NCBI RefSeq assembly: GCF_016908975.1
Contig: NZ_JAFBEX010000031.1
Span: 1-49,850 of the forward strand
DNA from: Neobacillus cucumis
Lineage (GTDB): Bacteria > Bacillota > Bacilli > Bacillales > Cytobacillaceae
Length of the DNA: 49,850 bases
Direction: 5' to 3'
Made by a program: the position numbers and the translations under genes. The notes below the pieces were generated by a model. That model saw only the letters and a list, made by a program, of their open reading frames with translations. It did no database searches and had not been told where the DNA came from. Below, piece after piece: positions 7,785 through 16,333 of the stretch; within the stretch, counting starts at the first letter, position 1, and every line of letters starts with the position of its first letter.

Positions 7785-8423
7785 TTGGAAAAATTAAAAA
7801 AGAACTTGGAACGAAAAAACGCGGCCATTATCGTCGTGGATGTGCAAAATGATTATTGCCATCCCGATGGAGCAATTGCCAAAAGCGGAAGCGACGTCAG
7901 CGCGGTCAAAGGAATGATGCCGAGCTTGCTCAGCTTGTTGGATGCGGCAAGAGAGCACTCTGTTCCAATCATTTTTCTGCAAACGAATCATGAAAAGGCG
8001 ACTGATTCCGAGGTTTGGCTTTCTCGCTTCCCGGATGGTGTGAACCCAATCTGCAAGACAGGGAGCTGGGGAGCGGAATTTTTCAAGATTGCACCTCAGT
8101 CGGATGACATCATCGTGAAGAAGCATCGTTACAGCGGGTTCGTTCATACTAGGCTAGAATCCATATTGCGAACTCTTAAGATCGAAACCTTGATTCTAAC
8201 AGGCGTTAGCACGAATCTTTGTGTGGAATCAACCGCTAGAGACGGGTTTATGCTGGATTATCGAATCGTGCTCATGAAAGATGCCTGCGCGGCTTTTTCG
8301 CAGGAAGAACATGATATGACTTTAAAAACCGTGGATACCTATTTTGGAATGGTGGCAGATACGGAAGAGGTTATTTCCTTTTGGCAGATGCACGCTACCC
8401 AATCTCCCCAGCTTATGACCTAA
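7785..8423 (+). CDS. Isochorismatase-like cysteine hydrolase
   Basis: A 212-residue alpha/beta protein of the cysteine hydrolase superfamily that includes isochorismatase, nicotinamidase and N-carbamoylsarcosine amidase. The catalytic triad is visible: Asp in IIVVDVQNDY, Lys in VKKHRYSGF, and Cys in GVSTNLCVESTARD, preceded by the expected cis-peptide region (LTGVSTN). The start is chosen at TTG 7785, 8 bases after AGGGGG; in-frame starts further upstream (7764, 7686) would add a tail not typical of the family. GC is clearly higher than in neighbouring genes, consistent with recent acquisition. The substrate is unknown. Confidence 0.84.
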   Translation: MEKLKKNLERKNAAIIVVDVQNDYCHPDGAIAKSGSDVSAVKGMMPSLLSLLDAAREHSVPIIFLQTNHEKATDSEVWLSRFPDGVNPICKTGSWGAEFFKIAPQSDDIIVKKHRYSGFVHTRLESILRTLKIETLILTGVSTNLCVESTARDGFMLDYRIVLMKDACAAFSQEEHDMTLKTVDTYFGMVADTEEVISFWQMHATQSPQLMT

Positions 8424-8472
8424 ACAGTTGATGAACAAAAAAACGACCATGCTTATTTAGACAAGCCCCAAC

Positions 8473-8531
8473 AATAAAAACAGTGGTAGCCTAAGATGAG
8501 AATTAAAGTTCTAGCCTGTCACTGTTTTATT
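8473..8531. terminator. Possible bidirectional terminator hairpin
   Basis: Long imperfect stem AATAAAAACAGTG/CACTGTTTTATT, extended inward by TAGC/GCCT, between convergent genes. The feet are AT-rich, but the downstream T-run is short. Confidence 0.45.
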
Positions 8532-8625
8532 GCTAACCTTCAAAAGAGTGGGGATTATTGCCGCGTCCCATTTTTCCTTTTGAATAAACGAGTTAATCCA
8601 ATATGAAAGTAGTATAAGAAAAATA

Positions 8626-9246
8626 TTAGTAGGCGATACCTACACGCGATTTTATATAATCGCTTGCGTTTATCTGTTTAAAAGTAAATTCAGCTGTATC
8701 CGCTACGGATATTTCAGCTCCACCCTCCGGCAAATAATTTCGCTCTATTCGATAGTTGCCAACCTTTTCTCCATCCGGCAAGTAGGTGGGACAGACAATC
8801 GTCCATTCGAGGGTTGATTGTTTGAGCATATCGTAAACTTTATGATGTTCTTTTGCTGCACGGGTTGACTTCCGCTTGGAATCGCTGGATTGATAACGCA
8901 ATAAATTTGGCGTGGTTTTACTTTGTAGAATACCAGCTGTTCCTACAGTTATTATTCGTTTTATACCTTCGTTTTCCATAGCTCCGATAATAAGTGGCAT
9001 ACTTTCTGATAGGGTGGTTGTGCCATCAGTATTAAGTGCACTAATAACTACATCAATCCCATGCATGACATCTACGATATCATTTTTGTTTAAAACATTT
9101 CCTGGAAAAATGGTTAAATTTTCATTATTTTTTTGAATCTTCTCTGGAGTGCGAGCTAATACAGTAACATGATGTCGCTCATGAAGGGCATAAGTAACTA
9201 TTTGATTTCCAACTCGTCCAGTTGCACCTAAAACTAAAATATTCAT
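8626..9246 (-). CDS. NAD(P)H-binding atypical SDR / NmrA-like protein
   Basis: A 206-residue Rossmann-fold protein. The nucleotide-binding glycine motif GATGRVG is at residues 7-13, followed by LARTPEKI, then VISALNTDG at the end of beta 4 and the TIVCPTYLPDGEKVGNYR region typical of atypical extended SDRs of the NAD(P)-binding (PF13460) group. It has no classical YxxxK pair, so the role may be redox sensing or isomerisation and not a standard dehydrogenase reaction. AAAGGAG precedes the ATG. Solitary gene. Confidence 0.83.
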   Translation of the reverse strand: MNILVLGATGRVGNQIVTYALHERHHVTVLARTPEKIQKNNENLTIFPGNVLNKNDIVDVMHGIDVVISALNTDGTTTLSESMPLIIGAMENEGIKRIITVGTAGILQSKTTPNLLRYQSSDSKRKSTRAAKEHHKVYDMLKQSTLEWTIVCPTYLPDGEKVGNYRIERNYLPEGGAEISVADTAEFTFKQINASDYIKSRVGIAY

Positions 9247-9335
9247 AAGAATGGAGCTCCTTTTGTAAATACTAATATTTTACTATGAAAATTATTTTAT
9301 TGTCATGTTCAAATAACGGAGGCAAGAGTGATTTA

Positions 9336-9373
9336 AAGCAACGCATTCGAAATGCATTGCTTAATTTTTTTCT
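9336..9373 (+). terminator. Stem-loop with T-run on the plus strand (no obvious upstream gene)
   Basis: Stem AAGCAACGCATT/AATGCATTGCTT (one C-A mismatch) with a CGA loop and AATTTTTTTC tail. There is no plus-strand gene for 900 bases upstream, so it is a relic or ends an unannotated transcript. A 35-codon ATG frame runs through the hairpin but has no ribosome binding site. Confidence 0.5.
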
Positions 9374-9400
9374 AATAATATATCGTATATAATTGCTGCC

Positions 9401-9496
9401 TTATGCTTCCACTTTCCTGACATATATTAGAGTGGTTTCACTTTTTTCATGACCTAAATAATCCTGCATTTTTTCGTTTAAATACTGGTGAATAAT
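9401..9496 (-). pseudogene. Fossil C-terminus of a tyrosine recombinase/integrase
   Basis: The minus-strand frame ending at 9401 reads MQDYLGHEKSETTLIYVRKV before EA and a stop. LGHxxxxTTxxYxxV is the box II signature of XerC/XerD/phage integrases, with the His of LGH and the catalytic Tyr of the IYV segment both present. Only about 31 codons survive; a TGA at 9499-9497 closes the frame and nothing upstream resembles the rest of an integrase. It marks a former mobile element at this site. The 9247-9548 gap otherwise holds only terminators. Confidence 0.55.
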
Positions 9497-9508
9497 TCAA
9501 TAATTTTA

Positions 9509-9538
9509 TAAAAAAAATAACTCTATTTAAAAATAGAG
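9509..9538 (-). terminator. Terminator after the YczE-like gene
   Basis: Stem CTCTATTT/AAATAGAG; on the minus strand it is followed by TTATTTTTTTTATAAA. Confidence 0.7.
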
Positions 9539-9548
9539 CTACTAGCAA

Positions 9549-10205
9549 TTACTCAGTAAGATCAAATGACATGGGTAAAACCGCCGATTTATTTCGTAAT
9601 AATGGTTCCGCAAGATGTTTCCGGCAGTATTGGACAAGTGGACCGGTACAAAAGGCAATGATGAAGGTGGCAACTCCCACGGTGGCCCCGAAAGAAAAAC
9701 CAATTGCTACACATACAACATCTGTCATAATTCGGGCGGGCGCAAATCCTATTTTGTTATGCGATAATTTTTGAATGACTATTGCCATGGCATCGTACGG
9801 CGCAATGCCCAAGTCGGTAGCCATATAAAGGGCAACTCCGATTCCAATCAAGATGATGGCAATGAGAAGGAAGATACTTCTGGTCATGAACAAGGGAGAA
9901 GCGCTGAATTGCTCAATATAGCTACTTACAAAGAAATCCGAAAAAAAGCCGATTCCCACCATGTTAACAATCGTCCCGACTCCAATTGTATGTCGAACAA
10001 AAATAAATACAATAATAAGTAAGAATAAATTAAAGATTAAGGTATAGACACCGAAAGATAGGTGTAATAAATCACTTACCCCTAAATTCATCGTGCTACA
10101 AGGGTCCGTCCCAAAATTACTTAAACGTAATAGAGAAACGGCAATTCCTATAATAAAATTTCCTATCAACATTATCCCAATTTTTCTCATTTCAAATAAA
10201 TGCAA
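9549..10205 (-). CDS. YczE/YyaS/YitT-type integral membrane protein
   Basis: A 218-residue protein with five or six membrane helices resembling the YczE membrane-protein family: RKIGIMLIGNFIIGIAVSLL, the NFGTDPCSTMNLG loop after helix 1, and the repeated GIGVALYMATDLGIAPYDAM loop, which is an internal echo of the first (hydrophobic-Gly-Thr/Ile-x-Pro-x-D/S). In B. subtilis the family member YczE sits next to the surfactin activator gene and its role is not well defined. I start at TTG 10205, 6 bases after GAGGAG; an upstream TTG at 10253 has no binding site. Solitary gene with its own terminator. Confidence 0.78.
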   Translation of the reverse strand: MHLFEMRKIGIMLIGNFIIGIAVSLLRLSNFGTDPCSTMNLGVSDLLHLSFGVYTLIFNLFLLIIVFIFVRHTIGVGTIVNMVGIGFFSDFFVSSYIEQFSASPLFMTRSIFLLIAIILIGIGVALYMATDLGIAPYDAMAIVIQKLSHNKIGFAPARIMTDVVCVAIGFSFGATVGVATFIIAFCTGPLVQYCRKHLAEPLLRNKSAVLPMSFDLTE

Positions 10206-10392
10206 GAGGGTCTCCTCGCTTCCATGGTGTTGCTGTGATTTATTGCCTAACAAGGAAATAATAGTCTTTTCATAGAGTGGCTTTCAACATATTTATTTTC
10301 CTAAGCCAAAGGAAATCCAGTGGCAAAAGTAGGATAAGCGAAATAATTTAGATGACAACGAATAAACTCCTGTCTAATTTCATCAATTAACT

Positions 10393-10426
10393 AAAAGGGT
10401 TAATGACAAGCACTAACCCTTTTTTT
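10393..10426 (+). terminator. Terminator or attenuator upstream of the Sm-like gene
   Basis: Stem AAAAGGGTTA/TAACCCTTTT with an 11-base loop and seven-T tail, 48 bases before the TTG start of the next gene. No plus-strand gene ends here, so it either attenuates the downstream gene or ends a small RNA from the 10254-10390 interval. Confidence 0.65.
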
Positions 10427-10473
10427 CCTCATATACATGAAAAGATTTAGTTTAAAGAAAGGGGGAGGCTGCA

Positions 10474-10881
10474 TTGTATCCAAATTATCCTTACCAGCCT
10501 TTCTATCCATATTTCTATGACTACAGACAAGGACTATTTCAAAAAATTCTTGCTTGTTATCAGCAAAAGCGATGGATCAGATTAACTTTCAGAGATGGAA
10601 CAACTGTTGAAGGTTTAATAAGGACCTATAATCCTTTAAAGGGAATATTAATTTCTGTTCCGATGCAAAGGTATACGATTTTGTGTGAAGGTGTGAGGGT
10701 AGATTCACTACAAAAAGCACAGAGTTGCACTGGCAAAAATTCCACTTTGTCACTTCCCAACCATATTAATCTAACTTTTACAATCGAAGGTGTGGACCAA
10801 TCTCAAAATATTGGTGGATGGGTTAGCATAAATGAACTTTTGGCGGTATCTGGACAGGTAGTAGACGCGAATTGTATATAG
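10474..10881 (+). CDS. Hypothetical protein with Pro/Tyr-rich N-terminus and an Sm-like sequence pattern
   Basis: A 135-residue protein. The TTG start is set by GGGGGAGG five bases upstream. Residues 1-17 are rich in Tyr and Pro (YPNYPYQPFYPYFYDYR). The middle segment KRWIRLTFRDGTTVEGLIR is the pattern of an Sm/LSm first motif (hydrophobic-x-L-x-DGT-x-V-x-G), and TILCEGVRVDSL could be the second strand pair. The C-terminal half contains a second beta-rich segment (INLTFTIEGVDQ). This is pattern matching, not a proven Hfq/LSm homology. The tyrosine-rich start recalls spore coat or crust proteins. It is flanked by an upstream hairpin and a strong downstream terminator. Confidence 0.55.
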   Translation: MYPNYPYQPFYPYFYDYRQGLFQKILACYQQKRWIRLTFRDGTTVEGLIRTYNPLKGILISVPMQRYTILCEGVRVDSLQKAQSCTGKNSTLSLPNHINLTFTIEGVDQSQNIGGWVSINELLAVSGQVVDANCI

Positions 10882-10900
10882 TGGGATGAAGATAAGCATA

Positions 10901-10942
10901 AAAAAGGGCGATGACAGTCAAGAGTGTGTCATCGCCCTTTTT
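10901..10942. terminator. Strong bidirectional terminator
   Basis: Perfect 16-bp stem AAAAAGGGCGATGACA/TGTCATCGCCCTTTTT with a 10-base loop between convergent genes. Confidence 0.92.
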
Positions 10943-10957
10943 GCGTTGGTATGGTCA

Positions 10958-11869
10958 TTAAGTTAAGTGCTGCTCTAGAAATTGGAGTACACGTTGTGCA
11001 TACTCTTGTTTATTCAAAAGATACGAATTAACGTGTGGACCATCGTTCGTTAACCACAATTCTCTATGGTTATCCGATGAAATCGATTGAACGATTTTTT
11101 CACTTTCAGTATAAGGGATGGCTTCATCTGTTTTACTATGGATGAGGAAAAACGACTTTCCTTTCGTATTTTTTACGTGATTGATGGGTGACACTTCAGC
11201 GGGGTCGATTTTGAGGAGTAATCTCATAGAATGATAAATAATTGAAGTAAAAGGTTTCTTGGGTAGTTTGGTCCAATAAGACAGATTTTCTTTTAAAAAA
11301 GGTCCTAATTCACTAAAGGGACTATCGGCGATGATAGCGGTTACAGAAGGATGTTCGCATCCAGCAATAAGTGACGCTGCAGCCCCCATACTCCAACCAA
11401 GGAGAGCAATTTTTTCTTGATTTTTTTCTCGAAGGGCATAATCGATGGCTGAATACAAATCGTGTCTCTCAAAATATCCAATCCCTGTGGTTCTTCCTTT
11501 TGACTTGCCTGTATTACGAAAGTCAAACATCAGGACATTATAGCCATGTTCCGAAAGAGCTTTGGCGAGTTGTAGTCCTTCAATCCCTTCCATAGCACGT
11601 TCATTCATGTAACCGTGTGCAGTGATAACCGTTTTCTGGCTTTGCTTTGTCGCTGCTGGAATCCACCATCCAGACAGCTTTAATTGATCTTTTCGGCTGA
11701 AAAATTCTATATCTTCGAACTCAAGTCCGTATTCCATGGGTGTTTTCGTGGTTTTTGCCGGGAAGGGATGAGTCAGATACAAGCCGATGGAAACAGGGGC
11801 GAGAAAAAATAAAGCGGGCGCTGCCAATAAGGGGCACCAAAATGATTTGCCTTTTTTCTTCTTACTCAA
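10958..11869 (-). CDS. Membrane-anchored alpha/beta hydrolase (COG1073-type)
   Basis: A 303-residue hydrolase. A basic start (KKKKGK) and one hydrophobic helix (about 12-32) anchor it, with the catalytic domain outside. The nucleophile Ser is in LLGWSMGAAAS, the oxyanion-loop motif is HGYMNERAM, and FDFRNTGKSKG is the conserved strand-loop. The acid is Asp in IHSKTDEAIPY and the His is in NDGPHVNSYL. This arrangement matches YqkD/YfhM-like bacillar hydrolases of unknown substrate. The TTG start follows AGGAGTGG. It is transcribed alone toward the shared terminator at 10901. Confidence 0.85.
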   Translation of the reverse strand: MSKKKKGKSFWCPLLAAPALFFLAPVSIGLYLTHPFPAKTTKTPMEYGLEFEDIEFFSRKDQLKLSGWWIPAATKQSQKTVITAHGYMNERAMEGIEGLQLAKALSEHGYNVLMFDFRNTGKSKGRTTGIGYFERHDLYSAIDYALREKNQEKIALLGWSMGAAASLIAGCEHPSVTAIIADSPFSELGPFLKENLSYWTKLPKKPFTSIIYHSMRLLLKIDPAEVSPINHVKNTKGKSFFLIHSKTDEAIPYTESEKIVQSISSDNHRELWLTNDGPHVNSYLLNKQEYAQRVLQFLEQHLT

Positions 11870-11989
11870 GATCCACTCCTCCTTTCCATTTATGAAAATC
11901 GGTACTATATGGTATGCCGATGAACATAAAAACGGAAAAAAAACTATAGTCCCATTTTTGTGACTGTACTTGGAATAGAGGAGAGGTTA

Positions 11990-12088
11990 ATGTTTAGCTT
12001 AAAGGGCAACTCCGATCTCAACGAAGATGATCGCAATAAGAAGGGAAACGAGCATCTTAAAGACAAATCGGGTGAAGAATCCTTTTGA
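11990..12088 (+). CDS. Small hydrophilic protein (32 aa)
   Basis: A 32-codon frame with GGAGAGG four bases before the ATG. It encodes a very charged peptide (SDLNEDDRNKKGNEHLKDK), with no membrane segment or Cys. The strong ribosome binding site and the sensible start support translation. No family recognised. It lies 171 bases before the start of the membrane protein gene at 12260 and could share its transcript. Confidence 0.5.
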   Translation: MFSLKGNSDLNEDDRNKKGNEHLKDKSGEESF

Positions 12089-12259
12089 CGATTTATGTAC
12101 CTAAGACATTATGGATATTTCTATCTCCGTTCCACTCATTGGCTGCATGTAATTTTCCAAACGAAAAAGTATATTGTAAAAAAGGTTTCAAAGACAGTAA
12201 CTCTAAACATTAAGCATAATCTTATTTCCTACTGCATTTACCTATTAAGGGGGTGTAAA

Positions 12260-12841
12260 ATGTTGTCATTTTTCAAAAAAGTGAAATCTTGTTTTTGGGG
12301 GGAAGAGTTCATCCCAACTATGGATAGTTATTCTAAGACAAAGCGCCTTGTAGTTGGTGCGCTATTAGGTTCATTAACCGTTATCTTTCAATCTGCGGGG
12401 ATTTTCACTGGAATTGGTTATATGATAAGCATGATGAGCACGGGTCCTCTTGTACTCGCTACCCTAGTGTCACTTAGAATAGGTGTGATGACTTATTTGA
12501 TAACCATATTTTTATTGGCCATGCTCCAGCCAAGTGAGCTATTGGTGTTCATCTTTACCACAGGATTATTAGGCCTCAGTTTAGGTGGTGGTTTTAATTA
12601 TTTAAAGAGAAGTATATTAATAATTCCATTTGCTGCTTTATGTTTAACACTAGGCATTTGTATATTATTATATGTATTTAAATTTCCTGTCTTGGGACCA
12701 TCGGTATCATCTGATTTTAGTAGTTTGGTTATGTTGGGGACATTTGCCTTTTCATTATTGTATTGCAGGATTTGGAAGAAATTAAGTATCTCAGCTTTTA
12801 AAGTTTTAAATAACGTCTTTTCTCAATCTTATCGGAAATAA
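12260..12841 (+). CDS. Polytopic membrane protein resembling ECF-type S-components
   Basis: A 193-residue protein with a cytoplasmic N-terminus (SFFKKVKSCFWGEEF) and five or six membrane helices. The run RLVVGALLGSLTVIFQSAG, then MSTGPLVLATLVSLRIGVM and LLGLSLGGG, resembles substrate-binding S-components of energy-coupling factor transporters, which are of about this size and helix number. I start at ATG 12260, directly after AAGGGGGTG; the frame is open much further up (to 12095) but that extension overlaps unrelated sequence and lacks a binding site. No riboswitch or vitamin gene is adjacent, so substrate and even family are tentative. Confidence 0.5.
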   Translation: MLSFFKKVKSCFWGEEFIPTMDSYSKTKRLVVGALLGSLTVIFQSAGIFTGIGYMISMMSTGPLVLATLVSLRIGVMTYLITIFLLAMLQPSELLVFIFTTGLLGLSLGGGFNYLKRSILIIPFAALCLTLGICILLYVFKFPVLGPSVSSDFSSLVMLGTFAFSLLYCRIWKKLSISAFKVLNNVFSQSYRK

Positions 12842-12880
12842 GGTTTAACGAATACGTCCTTATAGATCGAGGAAGGAAAT

Positions 12881-12961
12881 TTGAGAGTTTTCCAGCAATT
12901 GCGGGGTATTTTAGAAGATGAGGTGAAGAATTCGAGTGGGCCGCTTAGCTCAAGATGGTAA
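12881..12961 (+). CDS. Tentative small ORF (26 aa)
   Basis: A TTG-started frame four bases after AGGAAGG, encoding a short mixed peptide (RVFQQLRGILEDEVKNSSG). It lies between the membrane protein gene and a terminator, so it could be the last cistron. The length is too short for a confident call. Confidence 0.3.
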   Translation: MRVFQQLRGILEDEVKNSSGPLSSRW

Positions 12962-12979
12962 TTCATTAAAATGATAAAA

Positions 12980-13013
12980 AACCACGGAGGTTTTACCCGT
13001 GGTTCAATTTTTT
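12980..13013 (+). terminator. Terminator
   Basis: Perfect 8-bp stem AACCACGG/CCGTGGTT with a T-rich tail, ending the 12260 transcript. Confidence 0.8.
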
Positions 13014-13076
13014 ATAGGCATTGAAAGGTAGTGTGGATTTATTTTAAAAAACAAATCCATCATCTGTATTATCTTC

Positions 13077-14258
13077 CTAGGTAAGAACGGCTATAAAGAT
13101 TCCACCAAGTGCCGATATAATTACAACAATCCAAGGTGGTAGCTTCCAAATCATCAGTAAGGCAAAAGCAATAATTGCGAGGCAAAAATCATAAGGCGTT
13201 TTAATGGCACTTGTCCAAACAGGATTGTACAAAGCAGCAATCAATATCCCGACAACAGATGCATTAATCCCAGAAAGGGCTGATTGGAATCCTGGACGAG
13301 AACGAAGGATATTCCAGAATGGGAGTGCACCTGCAACAAGAAGAAATGCAGGTGAGAAAATCGCAATCAGTGCAAGTATACTTCCAATTATTCCGTTAGG
13401 GTACGGCTTCGATACAAAGCCAATGTATGAAGAAAAGGTGAACAAAGGACCTGGCACCGCTTGTGCAGCACCATATCCAGCTAGGAATTGGGCATTTGTC
13501 AACCATCCTGTTGGTACCACATCTTGTTGTAACAACGGCAGAACTACATGACCGCCTCCAAAAACCAATGCTCCTGCACGATAGAAACTATCAAACATTG
13601 CGAGTCCCTGACTATGAATACCAAGCCTTAAGAGAGGCAGAACAATCAGCAAGACAAAGAATAGCGCAAGAAAGGTAATGCCTGTTTTTCTGCTGATTGG
13701 TATATGCATTGGTTCGATTTCCTGTGTTGTATTTCCTTTGAAGAATTTCCATCCAATGAATCCTGAAACAATAATTATTAACACTTGAACAATTGATGTG
13801 GGAAATAAAAGGATGACGGCAGCTGAAATTATTGCAATTGTACCTCGCATTTTCCCTGTAGCAAGTTTACTTGCCATCCCCCAGACCGCTTGAGCTACAA
13901 CAGCCACCGCTACAATCATTAATCCGTGTAACCAACCAGCATGTTGGATATTTAGACCTTGAAGTACCCAAGCAAAAATCATGAGTGCAATAGCAGAAGG
14001 AAGCGTAAATCCAAGCCATGCCATTAGACCACCAATCAATCCAGCTCGCCCGATACCAATGGCAATGCCGACTTGACTACTTGCTGGTCCAGGTAGGAAT
14101 TGACAAAGTGCGACTAAATCAGCATAATTTTTTTCATCTAGCCATTTCCGGCGCTTCACATATTCCTCATGAAAATATCCTAAGTGAGCAATTGGACCCC
14201 CAAATGATGTGAGTCCTAAACGGGTCGAAACCTTTAAAACCTCAAAAATGCGACTCAA
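13077..14258 (-). CDS. chrA: Chromate transporter ChrA (two-domain, long form)
   Basis: A 393-residue CHR-superfamily transporter with about ten to twelve helices and two homologous halves. The N-terminal half carries STRLGLTSFGGPIAHLGYF, then CQFLPGPASSQVGIAIG. The second half repeats the theme with RAGALVFGGGHVVLPLL, followed by FLAGYGAAQAVPGPLFTFSSYIGF. These FGG and PGP motifs are diagnostic. The long form exports chromate driven by the proton motive force. The TTG start follows GAGGGG. No chrR/chrB gene is adjacent; the FMN reductase at 15524 could in principle reduce chromate but is on the other strand. No terminator is obvious within 60 bases. Confidence 0.92.
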   Translation of the reverse strand: MSRIFEVLKVSTRLGLTSFGGPIAHLGYFHEEYVKRRKWLDEKNYADLVALCQFLPGPASSQVGIAIGIGRAGLIGGLMAWLGFTLPSAIALMIFAWVLQGLNIQHAGWLHGLMIVAVAVVAQAVWGMASKLATGKMRGTIAIISAAVILLFPTSIVQVLIIIVSGFIGWKFFKGNTTQEIEPMHIPISRKTGITFLALFFVLLIVLPLLRLGIHSQGLAMFDSFYRAGALVFGGGHVVLPLLQQDVVPTGWLTNAQFLAGYGAAQAVPGPLFTFSSYIGFVSKPYPNGIIGSILALIAIFSPAFLLVAGALPFWNILRSRPGFQSALSGINASVVGILIAALYNPVWTSAIKTPYDFCLAIIAFALLMIWKLPPWIVVIISALGGIFIAVLT

Positions 14259-14645
14259 CTAATATTCCCCTCTCATAATTTTTAAACTCTTTGAAGAGTT
14301 CATTTGACTTCCTGCATCAAAAACTAACGCTCAAGCAATGTGGTGGTTTCTCACTTTCCCCGTCTACAAACCAATTTCACTAAACCTTCTTTCTCATCGT
14401 ATGTAACAGGAGAAACAGTATACCAGTACACATGTTGTAACTTTTAAATCTAGCAACTTGTAAAAAAAACGAAGATTGTCGGACAATACAGAAGTTCAGC
14501 TAATTTGTAATACGAACTTAATCATACCTTCTAATTGTAACTAAAGACATGAAATTCATCTGACCTTTGTTCCGATGTTCTTGAATAAAAAGTATTTTTA
14601 TACGAAAAATATTAAGAGATCACTACGATTTAAGGAGGAAACTGT
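14259..14645. other. Intergenic region between divergent chrA and DUF3231 genes
   Basis: 387 bases. I see no coding sequence or stable hairpin with a T-run. Only the AAGGAGG of the DUF3231 gene (14633-14639) and AT-rich sequence that could hold divergent promoters are recognisable. Confidence 0.5.
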
Positions 14646-15200
14646 ATGGTAAATTTATGGGAATCAGCTATTGATGCATTAAAGTCATTTACAGATCAAG
14701 ACGAAGACCAGCCTCTTCATGTCGGTGAAGTAATGGCTTGTTGGCTTTATTTGTCAGGACTCGAATTAGCGAAAGTCTCTGTTCAAACAGCTATAAACAC
14801 CACGACGGATGATGAACTAAAAGCAATGCTTGAAGAAGATATGAAACTTGGAACCAGTCAAAGGGAGCAACTCCATAATTTCATGATAAAAGAAGGAATT
14901 ATATTACCTCCAGCCCCTGAAGATATGCCAAAATCAACCCCAAGCAGTATTCCCCCAGGTGTTAAATTAACGGATGATGTGATTGCAAACGACTTATCTT
15001 TAAAAATCGCAAGTTTAATTATGCGTGCTGCTGGTGCTGCTTCTGAATCGATTCGAACAGATGTTGGCTTATTGTTTATTCAATTTCAATCAGAAAAATT
15101 AGCTTTCGCAACTAAATTAAAACATTTAATGCGCAAACGAGGATGGATTAAGGTACCACCATTTTATCTTCCGCCTGGCTCTAAGCATCAATTGGGTTAG
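14646..15200 (+). CDS. DUF3231-family protein, single-repeat form
   Basis: A 184-residue helical protein of the DUF3231 family, found mainly in bacilli. LHVGEVMACWLYLSGLELAKV and the following helices through EGIILPPAPEDMP form one four-helix, ferritin-like repeat; the C-terminal half (LIMRAAGAASESIRTDVGLLF, then KHLMRKRGWIKVPP) completes it. Typical members are roughly twice as long, with two repeats; this one corresponds to a single repeat. AAGGAGG precedes the ATG. The role is unknown; many copies per genome are usual in sporeformers. A full-length, apparently broken paralogue is at 21054. Confidence 0.8.
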   Translation: MVNLWESAIDALKSFTDQDEDQPLHVGEVMACWLYLSGLELAKVSVQTAINTTTDDELKAMLEEDMKLGTSQREQLHNFMIKEGIILPPAPEDMPKSTPSSIPPGVKLTDDVIANDLSLKIASLIMRAAGAASESIRTDVGLLFIQFQSEKLAFATKLKHLMRKRGWIKVPPFYLPPGSKHQLG

Positions 15201-15256
15201 GAGTAAATAGTGTCATTTGTGAAAAACATAGGGAAAATTTTATTTAAACACATGCT

Positions 15257-15287
15257 AGCGGCCCTTAATAAGGTACCGCTTTTTTTG
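15257..15287 (+). terminator. Terminator after the DUF3231 gene
   Basis: Interrupted stem AGCGG-CC-TTA/TAA-GG-CCGCT with a run of seven T. Confidence 0.7.
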
Positions 15288-15523
15288 TTTAACTACCACG
15301 GAGTTAAGTTAAACATCAAAATGATAAAAAAGGATTTTTTAGTTTTCTTCAAGAAAGAGTAAATAAAAAGAAGTATGGGGATGAAAATAGGATCTTTATT
15401 AATCAACTTAATGGTAAACCTGTAGAGGTTAGCTAAAGAAGGAATTTGGAAGCTCAATGTAGAATATTCCGATACTTATATTTAAACGCATTACTATTAA
15501 ACTTTTTCCAAGAGGTGGTTGAA

Positions 15524-16081
15524 ATGAAAAATGTGAATCCTATTAATATTTTGGCTATATCAGGCAGTTTAAGGGGGAAATCTTTGAATTCAGCATTATT
15601 ACGTGCTGTTATTTCAATGATTTCATCACAAGGGACTGTCGTTACTTACAGTGAAATGGGACAACTTCCACATTTTAATCCAGATTTAGATTTAGATGTC
15701 CCCGATACTGCTGTTGCCAATTGGCGTAGACTCCTAAAGGAAGCGAATGGTGTACTAATATGCACACCAGAATATGCCCGAGGAATTCCAGGGGCATTGA
15801 AGAACGCACTTGATTGGGTGGTATCATCGGGGGAATTCGTTAATAAACCAGTAGCAGTTATTAGTGCCTCTCCACACCCAGATGGAGGTGCAATAGCCCA
15901 CGAGTCTCTTCTGGGGACACTCTCGATGATGAGTGCATCGTTGGTTGAAGGAGGGACCTTGACTGTTCCTTTTATTAACAAAAAATTAGATAGTAACAAA
16001 GAAATAATGGATTCAGATTTGAGACTTAACATTCAAAATCTGTTGAAGGCCTTATTTCAAGAAATCAAAAATGTACAATGA
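15524..16081 (+). CDS. NADPH-dependent FMN reductase family protein
   Basis: A 185-residue flavodoxin-like protein. The phosphate-binding loop ISGSLRGKSLNSALL is at the N-terminus, and ICTPEYARGIPGALKNALDW binds the flavin ring; both are hallmarks of the NAD(P)H:FMN/quinone/chromate reductase family (YieF/ChrR/AzoR-like group). SPHPDGG is the third loop. I start at ATG 15524, after AGAGGTGG; the frame is open to 15446 but without a binding site. It is followed by a good terminator. The physiological acceptor (azo dye, quinone, chromate) is undetermined. Confidence 0.87.
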   Translation: MKNVNPINILAISGSLRGKSLNSALLRAVISMISSQGTVVTYSEMGQLPHFNPDLDLDVPDTAVANWRRLLKEANGVLICTPEYARGIPGALKNALDWVVSSGEFVNKPVAVISASPHPDGGAIAHESLLGTLSMMSASLVEGGTLTVPFINKKLDSNKEIMDSDLRLNIQNLLKALFQEIKNVQ

Positions 16082-16333
16082 GCCTTTGATTAATGGGCGG
16101 AAAAGGCAAGCATTCTACTGCCATTATGAGTAGCGTTTTCTTATTGCACGAAAGGGCTCCACTTCTCCAGGGATTAGAATCTATACAGACTATCTATATT
16201 TTGACGAAAGGCTTGGGTAATGTTGGTACGAAAAGGATCTTATATTTAGAAGATGGAAGTGCTCGGTTATTAAGATTAGTAATATAAAAGTAAATCATCG
16301 GTGAGTATCATTAATTAAAGATTATACTTGAAA

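Noticed and set aside
9290..9400. 35-codon ATG frame through the hairpin at 9336
   Set aside because: No Shine-Dalgarno sequence, and the peptide is mostly the translation of the stem-loop.
16093..16287. Open frame of 64 codons after the FMN reductase gene
   Set aside because: No ribosome binding site, composition unlike a protein and no family; the terminator at 16334 more probably belongs to the reductase.
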